Under the pieces are notes generated by a model. That model ran no database searches. It was not told where the DNA came from and was given only the letters and a program-made list of their open reading frames with translations. The position numbers and the translations under genes are program-made. This document shows positions 1 through 8,501 of a DNA stretch of 64,000 bases, piece after piece. How positions within the stretch are numbered: position 1 is the first letter of the stretch; every line of letters starts with the position of its first letter. This DNA comes from Methanolobus chelungpuianus (GTDB lineage Archaea > Halobacteriota > Methanosarcinia > Methanosarcinales > Methanosarcinaceae), in assembly GCF_024500045.1 (NCBI RefSeq), contig NZ_JTEO01000002.1, positions 248,001 through 312,000 on the forward strand, read 5' to 3'.

Positions 1-2
1 TC

Positions 3-1109
3 GATATAATCGGCCGTGTAATCAGCATTGAGAAAAAGAACGTCACAGTGCAGGAAGACAAGAGGAGTGTTTTTACAGGCTCCTTTGGTGACGGAACTGG
101 CATTTGTTCCTTTACCTGCTGGGATGACATGTCCCTTAAGGCAGGAGATGCTATCAGGATAAAGAATGCATACACCAGGATGTGGAATAACAGGCCTGAG
201 CTTTACTTCGGGAAACGCTCGGTGATAGAGAAGCTTCCTGATGATCAGTTACAGGACATCGCGGAAATGTCCCATGCAAAACCCAAGAAGCTACAGGACA
301 TCGCGCCCGCGGATGTGATGGCCAGTTCCGAGGTTGTCATAGTTGAGATGTATCACAGGGACATTTCGCTCAAGGGCAAGATGCTGACGATCACCGAAGG
401 GGTCATCGCGGACGAGACCGCAAAGCTACCTTTCACTTCATGGACTCCGCTCAGGGGGGCCGACATAGGGAGCTTTATACATTTTGAGGGTGCAAGTATC
501 AGGATATTCAGGGGACTACCTTCCATCAACTTCAGTGACAATACCACCATAAGCCTGATAGCACAGCCTGAAAAGCTGCCGTTCACGCTGCATTCTGTAA
601 GCAGTGCAGCGGACCCTGTACCTATACTGAACGTACTTGATAAGAGCGGCATCTTCGACGTGACCGTTGCAGGTAATATCATCTCGGTCAGGCCCGGTTC
701 AGGCATCATTGAGCGCTGTCCGGTGTGTAACAGGGTGACGCAGAAAGCAAGCTGCAGGGCTCATGGGCCTGTGGAATGCGTGTCTGATATGCGTATAAAG
801 TTCATCCTCGATGACGGGACTGGCTCCCTTCACGTGATGCTCAATTGCGAGCTTTCAGAGGCTGTTTACGGAAAGACAATGTACGAAGCGGAAAAGATGG
901 CCCGTGAATCCATCTCGAAGGAAGTTGTGTTCGATGATATGAAACGCGTGCTGACCGGGAAGTATATCGCTATCAGGGGCAATTCCTCGAAGAACGAGTT
1001 CGGTGTCACACTTGTGGCAAAGTCTGCCTGGTGTCCCGATGCCGACCTGAAGGGGCGCATGGATATCCTGCTTAAAAGGATCGAAGGACAGGTGAGCAAT
1101 AATGGCTGA
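3..1109 (+). CDS. Replication protein A-like ssDNA-binding protein (OB folds plus zinc finger), 5' partial
   Basis: Binds single-stranded DNA in replication and repair. The frame is open from base 3, and the residues before the first GTG (base 48) already form an OB-fold strand, so the gene starts outside the window. At least three OB-like segments are visible: residues about 1-80, 95-185 and 215-345 of the visible part. The last one carries a zinc finger, CPVC-x8-CRAH (C-x2-C-x8-C-x2-H), at bases 718-765, typical of euryarchaeal RPA41/MacRPA2-3 proteins. The gene overlaps the next by 8 bp, so the two are probably translated as a pair. It is paralogous to the gene at 6568-7497, which has the same finger spacing. 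The family call is firm; which RPA paralogue it is cannot be told from sequence alone. Confidence 0.9.
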   Translation, partial: DIIGRVISIEKKNVTVQEDKRSVFTGSFGDGTGICSFTCWDDMSLKAGDAIRIKNAYTRMWNNRPELYFGKRSVIEKLPDDQLQDIAEMSHAKPKKLQDIAPADVMASSEVVIVEMYHRDISLKGKMLTITEGVIADETAKLPFTSWTPLRGADIGSFIHFEGASIRIFRGLPSINFSDNTTISLIAQPEKLPFTLHSVSSAADPVPILNVLDKSGIFDVTVAGNIISVRPGSGIIERCPVCNRVTQKASCRAHGPVECVSDMRIKFILDDGTGSLHVMLNCELSEAVYGKTMYEAEKMARESISKEVVFDDMKRVLTGKYIAIRGNSSKNEFGVTLVAKSAWCPDADLKGRMDILLKRIEGQVSNNG

Positions 1110-1986
1110 GAGGGAAATGGCCTACAGGATATTTGCCTGCGAGTTCAATGATTCCAGGTTCCAGGTCAGTTCCGCTTCGGATGCTCCCGGTCAGGCGGAT
1201 CTGCACGCCCCTAATTTCCTCGTGACAACAGCGGGTGCAAAGGTGAACCGTCTTTTCATAGCCGGAGTCATAACCGAGGTAGAGGATATCGGGAGCCAGA
1301 AAGGAGGCGAAAAGGAACTGTGGAGGGCAAGGGTATCGGACCCCACAGGTACCTTCACAATATATTCGGGCAATTACCAGCCTGAGGCATCGGTGTTCCT
1401 TTCCACTGTGGAGGTCCCGTCCTTTGTGACCATCGTTGGCAAGGTCCGCTCCTATGAGCCGGGGGATGGCTCGGTTTTCGTCTCCCTGCGTCCGGAGGAG
1501 ATAAACCATGCAGATGAGAGCATACGTAACCGGTGGATGGTTGATACTGCGGAGCTGACCCTTGACCGGCTGGACATATTTGACGAGGCTCTGTCATCAG
1601 GGCTTAGCGGGACGGACCTGTTAGATCATCTCTCACTGAAGAACGTGCCTTCAAACATCGCAGAAGGAATATGCATAGCCCTTGATCACTATCATACGGA
1701 CAGGGATTATATCCGCGGTCTGAAGATACAGGTAAGGGACGCCCTGCTATCTATCGGGAGCAGCCTGTCTGCGTCACCAGGTGGTGGCCTGGCTGACATT
1801 GAACAGTCCGTAATGGTCATGCTTCATGAAATGAACCAGGGCAAAGGCGTGGAATATGCCGTGCTGGTCCGGGAGGCAGGAGAAAAGGGTATTCCTGCTG
1901 AACTGGTTGAGAAGGCCGTGCGCTCTCTCCTTTCCGACGGGAGTCTATACGAACCCAGGGTAGGTTTCTTCAGGGCTATCGACTGA
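1102..1986 (+). CDS. RPA-associated protein (Rpap, COG3390 type) with C-terminal winged helix
   Basis: Partner of the preceding Rpa. In haloarchaea, rpa-rpap pairs are co-transcribed and their proteins interact (known from the family). Residues about 1-165 form the conserved Rpap OB-fold part, with VNRLFIAGVI and WRARVSDPTGTF segments that match the second Rpap at 7498-8070. This copy is about 100 residues longer (294 versus 190). The last 60 residues (bases 1800-1980) look like a winged helix: a Gly-Lys-Gly-Val loop, an acidic helix pair, then GSLYEPRVGFF, resembling the wHTH at the end of RPA32 or MCM. That resemblance is inference. The ATG lies inside the end of the rpa gene (8-bp overlap). 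Confidence 0.88.
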   Translation: MAEREMAYRIFACEFNDSRFQVSSASDAPGQADLHAPNFLVTTAGAKVNRLFIAGVITEVEDIGSQKGGEKELWRARVSDPTGTFTIYSGNYQPEASVFLSTVEVPSFVTIVGKVRSYEPGDGSVFVSLRPEEINHADESIRNRWMVDTAELTLDRLDIFDEALSSGLSGTDLLDHLSLKNVPSNIAEGICIALDHYHTDRDYIRGLKIQVRDALLSIGSSLSASPGGGLADIEQSVMVMLHEMNQGKGVEYAVLVREAGEKGIPAELVEKAVRSLLSDGSLYEPRVGFFRAID

Positions 1987-2116
1987 GCCCTGCAGGATAT
2001 CTCTTACCTGCAGTTAATGTAAGCATGATACGCGCCATGCTTAAATATAGATAAAATTAATTGTGACAACACAGGATTATAAATTCACTATTGAACGGAT
2101 AAATGCGAGGTTAATC

Positions 2117-2704
2117 ATGCAGCGTGATGAGATCATAGAGCAGGTCAGCTGTTGTATCAAAAACATGAAAGGTGTAGGTGATATCCTTATCCTCACAGAT
2201 CAGGACCGTGAGATAATCAGGGAACTGGAAAAGAAGGCCGATCAGATGACCCTGATGGGTCTTGGGATAGGCGACAACAAAGGTGTCAAACAGGTCCTTG
2301 AGAACGATGTCATATTTGCCTTCACAACTAACATGGACTTCAAATGGCCGGCCGGGCCAAATGTGATCCTCATGCATCACGGATGTGTGGTCGGTGAGGA
2401 TGTAGACGACCAGCAGAAGCTGGAAGAGTTCAAATGCTGTAAGACCAACCTTGTGATAGGCAATATTGTCATCTACGATACGGGAGTCCTTAAAAGAATG
2501 GATGGTAAAAAGGATCCTCTTGTTGTTGTAATGCCACCAAAGCCATGTCCTGAGGTTGATGAGGTCCCCATGGTGTGCAATGCGACACTGGCCTCACCTT
2601 CCCCGCCAAGTGACGAGTACATGAAGGAGAGGATGGGTCTCCAGAACATCCACGGCACGGGCACTTTCATGCTCGGATTCGACTTTGAATGCGCCTGCGA
2701 GTAA
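2117..2704 (+). CDS. Uncharacterised Cys-containing protein
   Basis: I do not recognise this family. The ATG at 2117 is chosen over the GTG at 2063 because GAGGTTAATC sits directly before it; the GTG has no ribosome binding site. The product is 195 residues, soluble, with no signal peptide. It has an unusual number of cysteines: SCC near residue 13, a single Cys after MHHG, KCC in the middle, PCPEVD and VCN further on, and CAC at the extreme C-terminus. A buried-looking hydrophobic strand (DILILTD) near residue 25 and a later PNVILMHHGC suggest an alpha/beta fold. The Cys pattern hints at metal or thiol chemistry, but nothing shows what it binds. It stands alone downstream of rpap, with a 130-bp gap and an A+T-rich promoter-like stretch (2040-2060). 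Confidence 0.75.
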   Translation: MQRDEIIEQVSCCIKNMKGVGDILILTDQDREIIRELEKKADQMTLMGLGIGDNKGVKQVLENDVIFAFTTNMDFKWPAGPNVILMHHGCVVGEDVDDQQKLEEFKCCKTNLVIGNIVIYDTGVLKRMDGKKDPLVVVMPPKPCPEVDEVPMVCNATLASPSPPSDEYMKERMGLQNIHGTGTFMLGFDFECACE

Positions 2705-2966
2705 ATATGTGATCTCTGTTCCGGGCCAGCAAAGCCTGGATATTCTTTTTATGGCTGCCTGCTGGCGTATCAGGACCGGTATTCATCTCCTTGAAGGCTT
2801 ATTTTGATACAGCGAACTCTCGAATGAGAATACTCCCGATGAGAATGTTTGCAATATCTCTGGCCGGCATTGCTTAAGAAGGATTCAGGAACAGAGGGCA
2901 GATTGAAAATATGATTAAGGCAGAAGTGAAAACGCGATTAAATAAAGAGGCTTCAAGCAGCCCCTT

Positions 2967-3890
2967 TTACTTTCCCTGATATATCTTCATGGCCTCTTCC
3001 ACGGATGCATCCTCTACGGTTATGGCGTAGATAGCATTGCACGTCCTGATGGCTTCATCAAGTGGTTTCTGGTGGATGTTCCTGCCGGTTGCATTGCCCT
3101 GGGCGCCGCTGACGTGTATCTGCTTGTATAGCTTTTTCAGGAAGGGTTCGCACTCATCGCTGGAGCCGCCTGCACACACGACCTTTGTCCTTCCGGCAGC
3201 CATTACTGCTTCCTTGAAGATCTCCTCGGACTTCTGCCCTTCTTTCTTCGGATAGTTGACCTTCACAAAATCAGCATTGAGAGTTGCGCCGACACCTGTG
3301 GCACCTGCTATAAGGTGTGGGTCCTTCTCATCAGCAACTGCCGCGCCCCTTGGGTATATCCAGAGTACGGTAATAAGGCCATACCTGTGTGACTCGTAAA
3401 TCAGCTGGGCTGCCTGGTTGAGCATATCGGCCTCGAACTCGCTGCCAAGGTAGATGGTGTATCCCACACCAAGTATCTTAAGCCCGCTGTTATCACGGAA
3501 CTCGGCCACCTGCTCTGCATCGTACCACAGGTTGCTGAAGGGATCCATTTGCTCTGTTTCCACTAGATTGGACTTGGAGTTCACCTTGACCAGATAAGGC
3601 ACATCCGGATAATCCATACCGTATCTTGCAATGAGGCCAAGCTGGGTGGCGAAAACACCGATCTTGCTCCGGGCTGCTATCCTGAAGAGGTGTTCCGGGT
3701 CGTTGTCATCCTCGGGGATGCCCTCTCCGAAGAAATCGTCGTTAAGGTGCTCTACTTTCTGGTCACCTGCAAAAAGCATCAGCCTTCCGCTTCCCCTGGT
3801 TATTTCCATATAGTTCTTTAAGTATGTTGCACGTGCTGACAGCGGCACATCTAAAGGTATCTTTACGTCTTCTTCCCTAATTGAGACCAT
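2967..3890 (-). CDS. Class I fructose-bisphosphate aldolase, archaeal DhnA/DeoC type
   Basis: Cleaves or forms fructose 1,6-bisphosphate through a Schiff base. The 307-residue protein has the archaeal type IA features: FAGDQKVEH near residue 41, a (beta/alpha)8 pattern, the Schiff-base lysine in ADFVKVNYP (Lys210), and a phosphate-binding VVCAGGSS strand followed by an ISGAQG-like HVSGAQGNATGRN loop. The ATG is preceded by GAGTGATATAA. Family members also include aldol enzymes of aromatic amino acid synthesis (ADH synthase), but the KVNYP and GAQG contexts fit the fructose-bisphosphate branch better. It acts with the fructose-bisphosphatase at 18.2 kb, the ADP-dependent kinase at 54.2 kb and PGK at 36.1 kb. 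It is transcribed divergently from the permease, with a palindrome next to its TATA-like element (3984-4006). Confidence 0.88.
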   Translation of the reverse strand: MVSIREEDVKIPLDVPLSARATYLKNYMEITRGSGRLMLFAGDQKVEHLNDDFFGEGIPEDDNDPEHLFRIAARSKIGVFATQLGLIARYGMDYPDVPYLVKVNSKSNLVETEQMDPFSNLWYDAEQVAEFRDNSGLKILGVGYTIYLGSEFEADMLNQAAQLIYESHRYGLITVLWIYPRGAAVADEKDPHLIAGATGVGATLNADFVKVNYPKKEGQKSEEIFKEAVMAAGRTKVVCAGGSSDECEPFLKKLYKQIHVSGAQGNATGRNIHQKPLDEAIRTCNAIYAITVEDASVEEAMKIYQGK

Positions 3891-3983
3891 TTATATCACT
3901 CAAGCTTGAAAATTCTGTTCATATACACTTTTTCTTGCGTAAGTACCTTTAATCATGTTTTTCTATTTTAAATATTGCGTGAG

Positions 3984-4006
3984 GACCTGAAACGGATTGT
4001 CAGGTC
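3984..4006. promoter_or_regulatory. Inverted repeat next to aldolase promoter
   Basis: GACCTGA and TCAGGTC form a perfect 7-bp inverted repeat with a 9-bp spacer. On the minus strand it lies a few bases upstream of an A+T-rich TATA-like element (about 3963-3979), which is 75-90 bases before the aldolase ATG. This position would suit an operator for the aldolase or for the divergent permease. No T-tract follows it on either strand, so it is not a terminator. Regulatory role is inference. Confidence 0.4.
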
Positions 4007-4190
4007 AGTGTGAATTCTGCCAGGAGGGACCAATATAGAAGTGGTAAAAATAGTGACTTTTTTATAGTTATCTGACTTCTTACTTGATGCTCATCTATCA
4101 TACTCTTCGGGCTTACATGTCAAAGAAGCCCTATCCAATCCCTATGCTTTCTTAAGAATGGCACATTCCTTCCACTACATGAGGTAATCA

Positions 4191-6434
4191 ATGGCTACGA
4201 TCAGAACCACAGAAAGACTTGGACGCAGCCTGGGCTTCTTTCAGACCTTTGCCATAGGGACAGGCACAATGATAGGAGCAGGTATATTCATATTGCCCGG
4301 GATAGCAATATCTGCAGCCGGCCCTGCAGCAATACTCTCTTTCCTTTTTGGAGGCGTCATCTCCATGGCAACAGCTATCAGCATGGCCGAGCTGGCCACA
4401 GGGATGCCCAAGGCAGGAGGAAGTTACTATTTCATCAGCAGGGCAATGGGAGCGGCTTTTGGTGCGGTCGTTGGCCTGGGAGCGTGGCTCGGACTTGTTT
4501 TCAAGGGTTCTTTCGCACTGATAGGACTGGGAGATTACCTATACGTGATGACTCCGGTGCCAGTATTATTGACGGCAGTGGCTGCGGGTTTTATCTTCCT
4601 GGTCATTAATTACAGGGGAGCAAAAGGAAGTGCATCTTTCCAGAACCTTATTGTCATATTCCTTATCTTGATAATGGTATGGTTCATAGTAAGAGGATTT
4701 TCCATAGCCGAAACTTCTAAGTTCACGCCTTTTGTGCCCTTCGGATATACTTCCATATTTGCAACTACAGGACTCATATTCATCTCGTACTTAGGCATAA
4801 CTGAACTTGCATCGGTGTCGGAGGAAGTAAAAAATCCTTCACGGAATCTCCCTCTTGCTCTTATTGCTTCAGTAGGGGTGGTGACTCTGCTCTATTTGGG
4901 CGTGATGATCGTGATAAGCGGTGTTCTGACCTTTGAAGAGTCTTTGAACACTTACACTCCCCTTGTGGATGTTGCAGAAATGATTGCAGGTGACTACGGT
5001 AAAGTGCTGATCGTCATTGCCGGTCTGCTTGCCACTGTTTCCACTGCCAATGCTGCCATACTGTCCTCATCAAGATTTCCTTTTGCTATGAGCAGGGATG
5101 ATCTTATACCCCGGTGGTTTGTGTCCATCCATCAGAGATATGACACTCCCCATAATGCTATTCTGGCTACCGGGATCGTAATGATCTTGCTTCTATTGCT
5201 GTTCAACGTGGAGCAGCTTGCACGGCTGGGAGGCACTTTCAATCTTCTTATGTTCGTATTGATCAATTCTTCTGTAATCATCCTGCGCAATAGGCCCCTG
5301 GATGAATACAAGCCCGCTTTTCGTGATCCTTTCTTCCCTTATACCCAGATAATAGGTATCATTTTCAGCCTTGCATTGTTACCGACAATGGGAGCTCTGC
5401 CCCTGTTCTTCTCAATAATTGTCATACTCGCAGGGATGCTCTGGTACAAGTACTACGGAAAAGCAAAAGCCTTTCCGAAGTACGATATTTTCGATGTGCT
5501 GGAGAATAACACCCAGCCAGTACCACTGGAGTCCGATTCCAATATCAAGATACTTGTCCCGCTGGCAAATCCGAGGCATGAGATGGATCTGCTATACCTT
5601 GCAGACAATCTTGGGGATGAGGTCATCGGTCTCAGCGTCATCAAGGTTCCGCAGCAGACCAGCCTGACTGCCGCAAGGGAGGCGTTCCATGAAAAGCGGC
5701 TTGCAATAGACGGTGTTCTCAAAGAGAGGTTCGAACAGTTCCCTACCATTGTAGGGCATGAAAGGGAATATATAATAGCTTTTGATCACAGCATCACGAA
5801 CTCGATCATGGAGCAGGCTGAGATAGAGAAGGTCGATTTCATGATCATAGGCTGGCATGAAACGAACCGCTTCCATCCGTCCATGGGAACTATCGCGAAC
5901 AAAGTGCTCTCCTTTGCAAAGAACAATATGGTCGTACTGAACGGTTATCTGCCTCCGAAGATAGGGCGCATAGTGATCGCCTATAACGGTAAGGAAAATT
6001 CCCAATACGGACTGCATCTTGCTAGGAGGCTGTCAAAGAGCACCGGTGCACCGCTGCATGTTCTCAGGGTTATGAAGACGCATCTCAGGGAAGAGCTTAA
6101 AGGTTCCATCATGCAGGACATGGAGGAGCTTGCAAGGGACGATTCCCTGGTCACTATAGTACCTCATGTAAAAGAACACTTTTCGGCTGAGAATGCTATC
6201 CTGGACTTCCTTTGCGACGATGACCTCCTGATAATCGGCGACTCTAGCGGCAGGTTCAAGTTCTCTCTGATAGGAAATCTGCCCTATGTGCTTGCCAAGC
6301 GATATAAGGGGCCTGTCATGATAGTCCGGAAGCACAAGCCGCTCTCTTCAGAGGGCGTGAACAATATTCTCCTCAAGAGGGTGAAGAGGCTTAAGTTCTA
6401 TACAGACAGACTGCAGGAAAAGTTAATGCCCTGA
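4191..6434 (+). CDS. APC-superfamily amino acid permease with two C-terminal UspA domains
   Basis: Membrane transporter of the amino acid-polyamine-organocation superfamily. Residues about 10-430 hold twelve hydrophobic segments. TM1 is broken by GTGTMIGAGIF, the unwound substrate-binding motif of the family, and TM2-3 carry the MAELATGMPKAGGSYYF signature. Two universal-stress-protein domains follow at residues about 450-590 and 592-717. The second ends with an ATP-binding-like GDSSGRFKFSLIGNLP segment (G-x-G/S type). Permease-Usp fusions of this length (about 750) are common in methanogens and bacteria; the Usp part is thought to sense nucleotide or energy state. Substrate is not readable from sequence. 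The gene stands alone, divergent from the aldolase. Confidence 0.88.
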   Translation: MATIRTTERLGRSLGFFQTFAIGTGTMIGAGIFILPGIAISAAGPAAILSFLFGGVISMATAISMAELATGMPKAGGSYYFISRAMGAAFGAVVGLGAWLGLVFKGSFALIGLGDYLYVMTPVPVLLTAVAAGFIFLVINYRGAKGSASFQNLIVIFLILIMVWFIVRGFSIAETSKFTPFVPFGYTSIFATTGLIFISYLGITELASVSEEVKNPSRNLPLALIASVGVVTLLYLGVMIVISGVLTFEESLNTYTPLVDVAEMIAGDYGKVLIVIAGLLATVSTANAAILSSSRFPFAMSRDDLIPRWFVSIHQRYDTPHNAILATGIVMILLLLLFNVEQLARLGGTFNLLMFVLINSSVIILRNRPLDEYKPAFRDPFFPYTQIIGIIFSLALLPTMGALPLFFSIIVILAGMLWYKYYGKAKAFPKYDIFDVLENNTQPVPLESDSNIKILVPLANPRHEMDLLYLADNLGDEVIGLSVIKVPQQTSLTAAREAFHEKRLAIDGVLKERFEQFPTIVGHEREYIIAFDHSITNSIMEQAEIEKVDFMIIGWHETNRFHPSMGTIANKVLSFAKNNMVVLNGYLPPKIGRIVIAYNGKENSQYGLHLARRLSKSTGAPLHVLRVMKTHLREELKGSIMQDMEELARDDSLVTIVPHVKEHFSAENAILDFLCDDDLLIIGDSSGRFKFSLIGNLPYVLAKRYKGPVMIVRKHKPLSSEGVNNILLKRVKRLKFYTDRLQEKLMP

Positions 6435-6567
6435 TGGGCTATGGGCTTGCGATATTTAAGCCTTCTAATACTTTCACCATGCTTGGTGTGAGGTTATATA
6501 CTACTAATGCCTACATTACATTTGCCTCTCCAAAATGACGCACAAACAAGAGGCCCGAGGTTTGAAA

Positions 6568-7497
6568 ATGAAAGAGATTTCGCAAGAGATTTACAGGAAG
6601 TTCCAGGAACTTGGAGTAGAGATTTCCCCCGAGGATATTGAAGACCGGCTTGACAAGATGGTCAGCAAGTTCAAGGTTCCTAAAGAGGAAGCAAGAAGAA
6701 GCGTTGTCAACTATTTCTTAAAAGAGCACAACATTCCCAGAAACCAGTTCTATACCGGCCAGTCAGAATCACCCATGATGAAGGTATCCGAGCTGAACAC
6801 TGATGGAAAGTGGGTCAACATAAAGGGTAAGGTTGTACAGCTCTGGGAAAACACCCATGAGTCCATATCACAGGTAGGACTTATCGCCGATGAGACCGGC
6901 ACCATCAAATTCACAAAATGGGGAAGTGCCGAGTTCGCTGAACTTACGGAAGGTCAAAGCTATCTTTTCAGGAACGTGGTTGTGAACGAATGGAACGGCA
7001 AGTTCCAGATCAACATGAACAAAAGCAGTTCCGCCGAGCAGATCGAGGAGAACATAACCGTAGGCACATCCACTCACGCGTTCACCGGTGCACTTGTCGA
7101 TATCCAGTCTGGATCCGGCCTGATAAAGCGTTGCCCTCAGTGCAACAGGGCTCTGACCAAGGGTGCCTGCATGGAACATGGTAAGGTCGACGGGGTTTAC
7201 GATCTCAGGATCAAGGCTGTCCTGGATGATGGCATTACTGCTCAGGATGCTATCATTAAGAGGGATCTTGCGGAAGAACTGACCGGCCTCACACTTGAGA
7301 GCGCCATCGCCCTTGCAGCGGATGCCCTTGACCAAGGAGTAGTGCTTGAGGAGATGAGGAAGATGCTGGTAGGAAAATATTACACCGCCACAGGCTCAAA
7401 GGTTGAAAGATACCTCCTGGTGGATTCAATGGTCCCGAAATCAACGGTGGATCCTCAGGAACTGGATGAGCTCATAGCTGCTGCGGAGGTGGCTTAA
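6568..7497 (+). CDS. Replication protein A-like ssDNA-binding protein, second copy
   Basis: Single-stranded-DNA-binding protein of the same family as the gene at 3-1109. ATG 6568 is preferred over the in-frame ATG 6535 because CGAGGT lies 6 bases before it, giving 309 residues. The N-terminal 65 residues are helical and charged. OB1 spans residues about 75-165 and starts with WVNIKGKVVQLWE. OB2 with the zinc finger spans about 170-300; the finger is CPQC-x8-CMEH, the same C-x2-C-x8-C-x2-H spacing as in the first copy. This two-OB-plus-finger layout fits MacRPA2/RPA3. The stop TAA is immediately followed by the ATG of the second rpap, so the pair is an operon, closed by the terminator at 8110-8136. 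Confidence 0.9.
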   Translation: MKEISQEIYRKFQELGVEISPEDIEDRLDKMVSKFKVPKEEARRSVVNYFLKEHNIPRNQFYTGQSESPMMKVSELNTDGKWVNIKGKVVQLWENTHESISQVGLIADETGTIKFTKWGSAEFAELTEGQSYLFRNVVVNEWNGKFQINMNKSSSAEQIEENITVGTSTHAFTGALVDIQSGSGLIKRCPQCNRALTKGACMEHGKVDGVYDLRIKAVLDDGITAQDAIIKRDLAEELTGLTLESAIALAADALDQGVVLEEMRKMLVGKYYTATGSKVERYLLVDSMVPKSTVDPQELDELIAAAEVA

Positions 7498-8070
7498 ATG
7501 GCAGGCTACTCAAGGGAAGTTGCAAGAAGGGTCTTTGCCCAGGAATTCAGGGAATCTACCCTTACGTTCAAGGACGGGGACGACCAGTATGCTCCACAGT
7601 ACCTCATGACTCCCACAGGAGCAAGGGTAAACAGGATATTCATCGTCGGTACCCTCATTGAAAAGGAAGACATAGGGACAGACTCCGAATACTGGCGTGG
7701 CAGGGTGATAGACCCTACAGGCTCCTTCATGATATATGCAGGACAGTATCAGCCGGAAGCTGCCCAGGTACTCGCGGAATGCGAGACTCCTGCCTTCGTT
7801 GCCATCGTGGGCAAGCCAAGCACCTATACAACAGGCGAAGGAGATGTGCTCACATCAGTACGTCCGGAATCCATACACATTGTGGACGGCCAGACAAGGG
7901 ACATCTGGGTGATGGACACTGCAAAGAAGACGCTCACACGCCTCAAAGAGCTTGAAGGTGGCTCAGATTCGCAGGATGTGGAAAAGGCAAAGGAGTACTA
8001 TGCCCCGGATGTGAAGCACTACTATTCAATGGTTTCACAGGCCCTGCAATCTTTGAAAGAAAGCTACTAG
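7498..8070 (+). CDS. RPA-associated protein (Rpap), short form
   Basis: Second COG3390-type RPA partner, 190 residues. It begins on the base after the stop of its rpa. The core (residues about 5-150) aligns by eye with the Rpap at 1102: a short N-terminal REVARRVFAQEF helix, then ARVNRIFIVGTLIEKEDIG, WRGRVIDPTGSF, YQPEAAQVL and FVAIVGKPS, and a closing WVMDTAKKTL. It lacks the C-terminal winged helix of the longer copy and ends in a short charged helical tail. The intrinsic-terminator hairpin lies 40 bases downstream. Confidence 0.88.
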   Translation: MAGYSREVARRVFAQEFRESTLTFKDGDDQYAPQYLMTPTGARVNRIFIVGTLIEKEDIGTDSEYWRGRVIDPTGSFMIYAGQYQPEAAQVLAECETPAFVAIVGKPSTYTTGEGDVLTSVRPESIHIVDGQTRDIWVMDTAKKTLTRLKELEGGSDSQDVEKAKEYYAPDVKHYYSMVSQALQSLKESY

Positions 8071-8109
8071 GCCGGCACAGGCAGAACAATTACCTGACGA
8101 GATATTATT

Positions 8110-8136
8110 GATGCAGGAGAACCTGCATCCTTTTTT
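8110..8136 (+). terminator. Intrinsic-type terminator of the second rpa-rpap operon
   Basis: GATGCAGG and CCTGCATC form a perfect 8-bp stem with a 4-base AGAA loop, followed after one base by six T residues. It lies 40 bases beyond the rpap stop codon. Confidence 0.75.
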
Positions 8137-8210
8137 ACTGTCACTTTCCCTTCTCCAGAACCAAAAGAATCATAAGTGCATGACACATTTATTACCATGC
8201 AGGTGGTTCA

Positions 8211-8444
8211 ATGAAAACATATCTGTTGCTGTGGTATAGTAGTGAAGGCGCCAGGCCGTCAGAAGTTAACAGGAGCCTGATGTCCCTTGGATTCAAGCCA
8301 ATTCAGGGAGCTTATGACTACGTATACGACTGGGGCAATAATGTGGAACTGGATGAGATCCTCCGCTTCGGGGACAAGATTCATATGACTCTCAAAGGCA
8401 CAGGGGTCATGTTCAAAACCGAGACCGTCAACGGTAAGGAATGA
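8211..8444 (+). CDS. Small uncharacterised protein (77 aa)
   Basis: Unrecognised soluble protein. ATG 8211 is preceded by GCAGGTGG at good spacing, which supports real translation. The N-terminal strand MKTYLLLWYSS is followed by a helix (SEVNRSLMSLGF), a Tyr/Trp-rich turn (YDYVYDWGNN) and a C-terminal strand pair. The layout strand-helix-strand-helix-strand looks like a compact ferredoxin-like fold, which is inference. No Cys, no signal peptide. It stands between two convergent units and may be monocistronic. Confidence 0.7.
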   Translation: MKTYLLLWYSSEGARPSEVNRSLMSLGFKPIQGAYDYVYDWGNNVELDEILRFGDKIHMTLKGTGVMFKTETVNGKE

Positions 8445-8501
8445 TCAGGCCTTCCGGGCTTTACACTAATGCACTAGCAGAGGTAATACTAACAAAGGCC
8501 C

